From Patescibacteria group bacterium (GTDB taxonomy: Bacteria; Patescibacteria; Microgenomatia; UBA12405): DNA of 64,000 nt. The notes beneath the pieces are model-generated. The model searched no databases, had not been told where the DNA came from, and saw nothing but the letters and a program-made list of their open reading frames with translations. The stretch is taken from the NCBI GenBank assembly GCA_023380755.1, contig JAMCSD010000006.1:317726-381725 (forward strand), in the 5' to 3' direction. Positions 55,107-63,800 of this stretch are shown here, piece by piece; the stretch's first letter is position 1, and every line of letters begins with the position of its first letter. The position numbers and the translations under genes are program-made.

Positions 55107-56861
55107 ATGGAACCGGCTGAACAAGCCCATCTGATTGCCTCGCTCGAACTGTATTTAGGCATTGCTATCGCCGTCATCATCGTGCTCGCCTTCTTGCTTT
55201 ATCGCCGTCGTCATGTCGCCTCTAATCCCTCCACTTCCTCTCAACCCTGGGACCCGGCTCCGGCTCCCGCCGAACCCGAGCCAAACATTCATTTAGGTGA
55301 GAATTTTTACACCCATGTCGACCAGCTGATCATCAAAGAGCTGCGAGCTAATCTTCAAGTTATCGTTGAGCCCGAACGGACCGACAATGTCGCCGTGTCT
55401 ATCGAAGGCCCCAAGAGTGCTGTGGAAGCTTTAAAGCTTAACCAAAACGGCGGTCAACTAACCGTTTCTTCTCCGGTACCGAATCTTCGTGATATCTCTA
55501 TCCATGCAGGCATCTCCATTAGCGACCTTCGGGTTAGCATCGGCCGTGGCTATTTCACCCGGCTTCCGGATATTACTATTCGTTTGTCACCCAACGTTAA
55601 ACTCTCTTTGTCCCAAACAGAAGGCACTGCCAATATCGGCGACCTTGGTAACGAAGTTAGGATTAACTGGGAGTCTGATGATCCTCTGGTCTTGGGCAAT
55701 ATCACTCATCTCAAGTTGACCACTGAAAGTGATGGTTCCGTCCAGGTCGGGCAGGTTAGCTCTTTCTTCGCTCTCGAGTCCAATGGTAATGGTGATGTCA
55801 CCGTCGTTTCTCTCGACACCCCCCACACTCCCGTCGAAATCACCCTCAATGATGACGGCTCGTTTAACGTCGGGCACATTGCCGCCGACTCCCTTAAGGT
55901 GACTCTCAACAGTAACGGTAGCTGCCACACTGATTCTGTAGAGACTCCCGCGGGTGTTGTTTACGTGGCTATTAATGACGATGGTAACTGTGAGTTGGGT
56001 GATGTTCGTTGCCTGTCCTTTGGCTATAACTGTCAAGGTGATGGTAATTTAACCACTAAGTCAATAACCGGCGCCGAAGGTATCGAGTTGGTGTTGGCTG
56101 ATGATGGTAATTTCCAATCCGGTTTGATCGCTGGCGGGTATTTGACCATCGATTCTAGTGCTTACGGAGAAATCAATATTGAATCAGTTTCGGTTTCCGG
56201 TTTTATCACTGTCTCCGTTAACGAGATCTCCTGTGATCTGGGTACTGTCGCCTGTGAATCGTTTTCCTTGGTTTCCGAGGGTGATGGTGACATCAATCTT
56301 CAGTCATTAACTGCCAACGGCAATGTTAATATCACCCTCAAGGACGATGCCAATTGTCGCCTCGGTTCCCTGACCGCCGGCTCGGTAAAGTTCGCCTCTA
56401 TTGGCGATGGCGATCTCTTCGCCACCTCCATTAGTACCCGGATTGGTGAAGTCCACATGACTTTAAGCGACGATGGTGGAGCTACTGTCGGCTCAGTCAT
56501 TAGTTCGGCCTTACGCTTGATACTCACCGGTGATGGCGCCGCCAGTTTCGACTCACTAAACTGCCACGTTCTTAATTTCGAAGTCAACGACGACGGTGGA
56601 GTCAAAATTATCAAGACCACCGCCTACACTGTCGACATCAAGATGAACGGCTATGGCGACATCGACCTTGGCTCTGGGGAGGTCGCCAACGATCTTCGGG
56701 TGGCCAATGATGCTGATGCTAACTTTAACTTCGACGGTACTGCCCAAAATGCCCATTTAACCACTCAGAGTGGCGGCAGTATCTTTGTCCATCAGGTCAC
56801 TAATACGCCTTTAATGAGACGCCGCGGTGATGGAGAAATTACGGTAGCCAATTGGTCCTAA
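55107..56861 (+). CDS. Membrane-anchored beta-solenoid protein, probably cytosolic
   Basis: 584 aa. One helix at about residues 13-34 (LYLGIAIAVIIVLAFLLY) is followed at once by RRRH, so by the positive-inside rule the large C-terminal part lies in the cytosol. After a Pro-rich linker (about 40-60), residues 65-580 are a regular beta-solenoid with alternating GDG and DDG turns about every 21 residues (SNGNGDVTVVSLDT, LNDDGSFNVGHIAAD, SEGDGDINLQSLTANG, LSDDGGATVGSVISS). The repeats recall DUF2807/DUF4097-type and bactofilin-like solenoids. Function unknown; a scaffold is possible. Confidence 0.78.
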   Translation: MEPAEQAHLIASLELYLGIAIAVIIVLAFLLYRRRHVASNPSTSSQPWDPAPAPAEPEPNIHLGENFYTHVDQLIIKELRANLQVIVEPERTDNVAVSIEGPKSAVEALKLNQNGGQLTVSSPVPNLRDISIHAGISISDLRVSIGRGYFTRLPDITIRLSPNVKLSLSQTEGTANIGDLGNEVRINWESDDPLVLGNITHLKLTTESDGSVQVGQVSSFFALESNGNGDVTVVSLDTPHTPVEITLNDDGSFNVGHIAADSLKVTLNSNGSCHTDSVETPAGVVYVAINDDGNCELGDVRCLSFGYNCQGDGNLTTKSITGAEGIELVLADDGNFQSGLIAGGYLTIDSSAYGEINIESVSVSGFITVSVNEISCDLGTVACESFSLVSEGDGDINLQSLTANGNVNITLKDDANCRLGSLTAGSVKFASIGDGDLFATSISTRIGEVHMTLSDDGGATVGSVISSALRLILTGDGAASFDSLNCHVLNFEVNDDGGVKIIKTTAYTVDIKMNGYGDIDLGSGEVANDLRVANDADANFNFDGTAQNAHLTTQSGGSIFVHQVTNTPLMRRRGDGEITVANWS

Positions 56862-56886
56862 AAATTTTGTCGTTAGTTAAATACGC

Positions 56887-56931
56887 GCCCTCGCTTGACT
56901 GGATTTACCCACAAAAGCGAGGGCTTTTTTT
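56887..56931 (+). terminator. Intrinsic terminator after the beta-solenoid gene
   Basis: GCCCTCGCTT/AAGCGAGGGC, ten perfect pairs, followed by seven T. Confidence 0.92.
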
Positions 56932-57529
56932 ACTTGGTTTTCAACAGAATATCACCTGGTAAGAATGGTTTGAAATTTCCCATCCGGCATCTAATAACTT
57001 TATCCCACCCGTTTACCTTCATATTTCGTAGGACCGTTTCTGGTTCCTTTTCAAGCTTCTTGACCTCCTCTGCATTCATTACTCGGCCACCATAATAAAA
57101 CATAGGAGATACATTTAATCGGTCGCTCTTTAGCCTTATACCCACAACTTCCAAAGACTTAACATCAAAGAATCGGAATGCATAGACACCTTCTGGTACC
57201 TCAACCTCGTACTCATCCCGGTTAGTTACTTCTTTGGTAGTATGTTCGTCGAAAAATACCCCAACGTAATAAAATTCCACATAAGATCGCGTCGTGCAGG
57301 GTTCATAAAGTTCATTGGCCTCCGCCAACAGTTCGACTCCTTCAGCATAACTCCTTTTACTGCCTTGCTGCGAAATTACGTCTAATTTTATATAAACGCC
57401 TGTAGTTCCCGGATCACCGACAACAGTGGCTGTCGCCTCGACGCGGTAGTCATACATGCCCGCTTTATATAGAACTCGATCGCCATTTTTAAGTTTCCTC
57501 AGTCCTTCGTACCCGACTTGGCTGTTCAC
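56930..57529 (-). CDS. Hypothetical protein, 199 aa
   Basis: Minus-strand gene from GTG 57529, spaced 5 nt from AGGAGGATCAA. The product has a beta-rich N-terminal half (GLRKLKNGDRVLYKAGMYDY, ATVVGDPGTTGVYIKLDVIS, like a small SH3-type barrel) and an alpha/beta C-terminal half with EVKKLEKEPETVLRNMKVNG. No signal or membrane helix is seen, and it is probably cytosolic. No family recognised. Its leader contains a terminator-like hairpin. Confidence 0.65.
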   Translation of the reverse strand: MNSQVGYEGLRKLKNGDRVLYKAGMYDYRVEATATVVGDPGTTGVYIKLDVISQQGSKRSYAEGVELLAEANELYEPCTTRSYVEFYYVGVFFDEHTTKEVTNRDEYEVEVPEGVYAFRFFDVKSLEVVGIRLKSDRLNVSPMFYYGGRVMNAEEVKKLEKEPETVLRNMKVNGWDKVIRCRMGNFKPFLPGDILLKTK

Positions 57530-57650
57530 TTGATCCTCCTAAAAAATTAGAAAAGTTCTGTTGTTAACCTTTCAAGGTGCCCGAAATCTAGTAAGTAACA
57601 AAAAAGCGCCGCAAAAAACGCTAGTTTATTTATCCTACGGCCAAATTATA
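57530..57650 (-). promoter_or_regulatory. Promoter and leader of the 57529 gene, with embedded terminator-like hairpin
   Basis: On the minus strand TATAAT at 57645-57650, then within the first 40 nt AGCG (57622-57619) and CGCT (57608-57605) flank a T-rich loop and are followed by six T. This can end tRNA-Gln transcription from upstream or attenuate the gene itself. The leader then runs about 70 nt to AGGAGG. Confidence 0.45.
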
Positions 57651-57673
57651 CCAGAACTATATGGAAACAAGAG

Positions 57674-57744
57674 TTACCCCGCAAGGATTCGAACCTCAAT
57701 TCTCGCGTTCAGAGCGCGATGTCCTACCATTAGACGACGGGGTA
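57674..57744 (-). tRNA. tRNA-Gln (anticodon CTG)
   Basis: On the minus strand acceptor TACCCCG/CGGGGTA (7 pairs), D arm GTC...GGAC, anticodon stem TCGCG/CGCGA around loop CTCTGAA (anticodon CTG, codon CAG), T loop TTCGAAT. Discriminator A, and no encoded CCA. A TACAAT box at 57755-57760 (minus strand) with TTGGAA 18 nt further up serves as promoter. Confidence 0.92.
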
Positions 57745-57832
57745 GATTCGTCCAATTGTACCAATATGCTTCTTTATTTTCCAACTTAATCTTACTATAG
57801 TAAAAAGTGGATTGCTTGGTGGTAGTCCATTT

Positions 57833-60800
57833 ATGACGCGTCTTTTTAATATATTTAGATCCAGTAAACTACTCTTTTATCTCTTAAACTTTGTTTTTAC
57901 CCTCATTATTTTTGCTCACCCCGCTTTGGCCGACCGCACCTGGGATGGGGGAGCCGGGGTTGGGGATACCCGGTGGTCTAACCCAGTTAACTGGTCCGGC
58001 GATAGTTTACCCGGCCCTAGTGATGTGGCTATTTTTGATTCAACTTCCGGCACCAAAAATGCCAATATCGGCACTTCTATTTCCGTCAAAGGCATCCAGT
58101 TATCGGCCGGCTACTCCGGCACCATTAACGTCTCCGCCGGAGTTTCAAATACGATTGTGCTTGGCAGTTCCGGTTATTCCCAGGCTTCGGGGGCTTTTAA
58201 CGCCAACAATGCCAATATCGGTGACAGCGCCTCTTTTAACATTTCTGGCGGCACCTTTACCCCCACTTCGGCCACGACAACCGTCACTAACAATTTTACA
58301 GTTACCAACTCGCCGACCCTAAACGCCCATTTTGGCAACCTCACCTTTGTTGGCAACCTCTCTATCGGTGTGACCTGCGGCAATGCGATTTTTGATGCTG
58401 TTACCTTAAATAAAAGCCCTGGTGTTGGGACTATCAACTTCAACTCCCAGTGTAATATCCCCATTTCGGGCACCAATCCCTCCTCTACGGGCCTGATTAC
58501 TAACAATGGTGTTATAAGCGTCACTGGCAATTGGAATTTAATCGGCACTTACACCGGCAATGTCGGCGCCTCGTTGACCGTCACCGGTACCGGCATTTCT
58601 TTGCCCACCGGTCTCTGGCAGGGGAACATGACTTTTAATTCGGGTACTGTCTTTGTCGCCAATAGTCTGACTAATATGGTTGTCGGCGGCGCTCTCAATA
58701 ATTCCGCTAATGTTTTGCCTAATAATTTGGACCTTACTTTTTACGGCAGCCAGGATGGCTCAGTCACCTGTGGCAACGCCATCTTCCATTCCGTCGCTAT
58801 TAATAAAACTGCTACCGGCTACTACTTTACGGTCGGGGCCGGTTGCACCATTCCTCTGGCGGGCACCAATCCCGCCATTGGCGGTAGTTTAACCAATAAT
58901 GGCAACGTCGGGGTGACCGGGAACCTAAGTCTTACCGGAGCTTATGCTGGTAATTCGGGAGCAATTCTAACCACCACCGGCACCGGTATTACCGTGGGTA
59001 CTGACTTGACGATCAATACCGGCACCAGCTTCCCAACGGGCTTAGATATCACCTTTAATGGCAATAGTAGCGGCACCTTAACCTGCGGTAATGCCACCTT
59101 TAATACTGTCACCATAAACAAGTCAACCACCGCGTCCCAAACCATTAGTAATGGCTGCAATATTACTATCGGCGGCACCAACCCCTCCTCCTCCACTCAT
59201 GATGTTTACAACCACGGCATCATCAATGTCAATGGTAACTGGACGGTGAGTACGGCTTATGTCGGTTATGGCGACGGGGTTCTCAACATGACCGGCGATA
59301 CCTTTAATGTCGGTTGGAATATGACCCTTAATAGCGGCACCTCCTTGCCGTCCACCCTAAAAACACTTACTGTCGGTGGCGATTTAAATAATTCTGGTAA
59401 TGCTCTCCCTCCGAATCTTGATGTTACTTTCAATACTGGCAATTCCGGCAGTGTCACCTGCGGTAATGCGGCTTTTAATTCAGTGGCTATTAGTAAAACT
59501 ACTTCCTCCAGCATCACTTTTAATTCCGGTTGCACCATCCCCTTAGGTGGCACCAATCCTTCAACCACTGCCCATGATATCTATAACTATGGCACTATTA
59601 ATGCTAATGGTAATTGGACGACCACTACATCATATACTGGTTATTCCGGCAGTTCCTTAAATCTCACTGGTTCCAATTTTGCTATCGGTTATAACTTGGT
59701 TTTTAATTCCGGTGCCGGTCTCTCCGCTCCGGCATTAACCTCAATTAACGTCGGCGGCGACTTGAATAATACTGGTAACGTTCTTCCGAATGGTCTTGAT
59801 GTGGTTCTGGACCATAGCTATGGTGGTACGACTACCTGCGGTAATGCGACTTTTAATTCCGTCACTATCAACCGCAGCGGTTCCATCACCGACACCATTG
59901 GTGCCGGTTGTATCATTCCCTTAGGCGGTACCAACCCTTCCACTTCCGGCAATATTGTTAATAATGGACGAATCGATGTCACCGGCACCTGGTCGGTGGG
60001 TGGTTATTATACTGGCAACTCCGGCAGTATCCTTAATATGACCGGTAACAGTTTAACCACCGGTTCGGATATTACCTTAAACAGCGGTTCCTCGATGCCT
60101 GCCAATCTTAATTCACTCACCGTGGGCGGAGTTTTAAATAATGCCGCCAATATTCTCTCCGATGGTATCGATCTTACCTTGAATAGTAACGGCAGCGTTA
60201 ACCTAACGCCAGGCTCCGCCCGTTATAATTCTTTTACTGTTAATAAAGGCATTTCTTCTTATTCCATCACTCTTACTTCCAACTTCTCGACCGGCAATTT
60301 TACTCTTACCCGGGGTACCATCGCTAATCCATCCTCACCTTATATTCTCAATATTGCCGGCAACTTTTCCGAAGACTCCGGAACTACCCTGGGTGGGGCG
60401 AACTTAACCTTAAATTTTAATGGCTCGGGCACTCAAACTTTAAGCAAAACTGCCGGAACTTTTGTCTCCAAACTTAATATCGGATCCTCCGGTACAGTTC
60501 AGCTCTTAACTACCTTTGCTACTTCCGGTCAAACCTGTATAGTTCAGTCGGGTATTTTTGATCTTAACGGTCAAAACTTCACTTGCGGTTCAACTTTTAC
60601 AGTTCAAAATGGCGGTAACCTGAGGCTTATCGGTAGTGAAACCGTCACCACCCCCACCCTAAACGCCGGTTCTAATGTTTTATATGTCGGTATTAGTAAC
60701 GGTTTAGTCGATAAATATACTATCAACAATTGGAGCTATTCCAACCTCACTGTTGGCATGACTGAGCCCGGCGATGAATTAACCTCCCAAAGTTTTGGAA

Positions 60801-63800
60801 ACACTAATAATCTGGAAGCCTATTGGAATCTTGATGAGGTGGGTACCACGGCAGTTAATAGTGTCTTGGGGGCCACAAATAATGGCAAAGCTATCGGTAC
60901 GACTATTATTGCCGGCCAAATTAACAATGCCCGCTCTTTTAATGGTACCTCTGACTATATTTCCGGACTTTCTTCGCCCGATAGCACTCTCACTAACTGG
61001 ACCATGACTGCCTGGGTCAAACTTAACTCGACCAATCAGGCCGGCCTGATTGCTTATAATGGCAACGATAGTGGAGGATATGGCCTAGCCGTCAGTGGTA
61101 CGGGCGGTGCCAATGGTAACACCTATATGGTCTTGCTGGGTGGAGTTAATTGGTATAGCAGCGGCACCACCCTCCCCTCAACTAGCCCCTGGTATTTTTT
61201 AGCGATTACCCGGGACACCAGTACCATCCGGTTTTATGTTAACGGTTCGGCTTCTCCGAATACTTATATCAATGCTCCCAAAACAATCACCTCGAGTTTA
61301 TTCTCGATTGGCGCCGAATACGATACTAATAACAATCCTTACCGTTATTTTAATGGATCCATCGATGATGTCCGTTATTATAATCGTACCCTTTCTTCAT
61401 CTGAAATTAGCCAGCTCTATGCTTATGACGGCACTCCGGTGGCGGCTGTCACCGTGGGTAATAATCTAAACATTACCTCAGGTACTATGGTTTCTCCGGC
61501 TACCCTGACAGTCAATGGTAACTTTAATAATAATGCCACTTTTAACGCTAATTCCGGTACAGTGAACTTAAACGGTGGTAATCAAACCATTACTGGAGCC
61601 AGTACCTTTTACAATTTGACTAAGACCGTCTCTTCCGGCTCCACCCTGACCTTTCCCTCATCGACAACTCAGACTATTACTAATGCCATCACCTTAACTG
61701 GTACCAATGGTAATTTACTTTCCCTGGCCTCTTCCAATCCCGGTACTCAGTGGAACATTGCCCTCCCGGCTAGCCGCACTTTGGACTATCTAGTAGTGGC
61801 TGATTCCCGCAATACCGGTGCCGTCGTTGACCAAACCGGCCTCCACTTAACCAATGGCGGAAATACTACTAATTGGGGCTTTAATAATCCCCCCAGTGCC
61901 ACAGTGCCTTCAAGTATTTCCCAAGCTACCGATGGCTCCGGCTTAGTCACCTTTTCTACCCAAGTCTCTGACCCGGATAATAATTCCACTAAAATCAAGG
62001 TCGAATATTCCGATGACGGCGGTTCCACTTGGTATACACCTCACTTAATTTCTGCCACTCCCGATAGTGGCAGTGCTGACCTAAGTTCGGCCGCCTACCA
62101 AATTGGTTCCACCGATGCCATTGATACTAATGGGGGAGCCGTCACTTTATCTTTGGTTTGGGACACTCAATCTGCACTCAACGGTCATGGAGTATTAAGC
62201 GGTCTCAATAGCACGGTTCGCCTTCGGGTGACTCCCAATGATAATTCTACCGATGGCTCACCAGCCTCGACGACTAACTTTATGGTTGACAACCAAGCAC
62301 CCTCGGGACCCTCTAACCTGGCCTCTTCCACCCATACCTCTTCTGTTTGGTCCAATAACAACCAGATTCATTTTACCTGGACCGCCGCTTCGGATGGCAG
62401 CGGCATTGGTCTTTCTGGTTATGCCTATATCATCGACACCTCACCCACTACCGACCCCACTTCTGTCCCCAATTTGGGCAGTGTTACTACTCTGACTTCG
62501 TCTACCCTGCCGAGTGCCAGTAGTTATTATCTCCACCTTAAGCCTGTCGACAATAATGGCAATTGGGGCAGCCCCGTGGCCTATGGCCCCTTCTTAATTG
62601 ACACCATTTCTCCAGCCAACCCCGGTGTCCCGGTCATCGATTCTCCTACTGCATCTAACCAGCCTCCAGTCACCTGGACCGATTCCACCGACACTCTCTC
62701 GGGCTTAGCTGACCCGGCCTACACCTTAGCCTGGACCACTGATCCTGATTTTGTTCTTGGCATTCAAACCACTGGAGTTGGCCTGACCGCCTTTACTCCC
62801 ACGGCCACCTTAGCCGATGGTACCTGGTATTTCAAAGTTAGGGCTGCCGACGCTGCCGGTAACACTACCCCCTACACTTCGGCCGCAAGTGTCGTAGTTG
62901 ACACCACCCCGCCCACTACTCCCGGTACTCCCGGCACTACCACCCCCACCAATAGCACCACCCAAAGCTGGAACTGGAGTACCTCCACCGATGCCATTAC
63001 TGCGGTAGTCGGTTACTTGTGGCGGACTACCGGCTCGGCCGTGACCATGGGTACCACCACCCTGACCAATTTGGTTACCAATTTAGGTGAAGGGGTTTAT
63101 AACTTTTACGTTCGGGCCATGGATTCAGTTGGTAACTTAAGTGTTGAATCCCTAAAGGGCGTTTTAACTGTCGATCGGACAGCTCCCCTCATTAGCTCGA
63201 TTATCGCCACCCCGGCCAATATTGGCGTCACCATCACCTGGACCACTTCCGAAGGCGCTTCTTCGCGAATTAATTATGGCTTAACTAACAGTTATGGGGT
63301 TACTACTCCCACTACTGATGTGAGCCCCCGAGTTACCTCTCATACGGTTTCCATCCCCAATCTCGTTTCCTGTGTTACTTATCACTATCAAGTGGTTTCT
63401 ACTGATGCTGCCGGTAACAGCCGCTCCAGTAGCGATCAGTCTTTCACTACCTCGGGGTGCGTCGGTTCAGCCGCTATCAATTCCGAGAACGACCAAACCA
63501 TTACTGTTCCCGCTGGCGGTGGTCTGAATTTGATAGCGCAAAACACCGGCTTAGCCCTTACCGTTCCCGAGTCTTTTTCCGATACCGACACCCACTTCCA
63601 AATCAAGCAGCTGGAGAAAACCGCCTTTATTGCCGCCGCTTCATCTCCTGATGGTTTTTCGGCGATTGGCAATTATATTTATGATCTTAAGGCCTTAGTT
63701 GACGTCAACACCTTAGAATCTATCTTTGATCATCCGCTAACTATCACCATCGCCTATGAACCCGGTGAAATCTCCGGAATTGACGAATCAACCTTGACCA

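Noticed and set aside
58376..59950. CRISPR array or DNA-level tandem repeats
   Set aside because: The repeats are protein-level, 105-131 codons apart and diverged at DNA level, with no short identical repeats separated by spacers.
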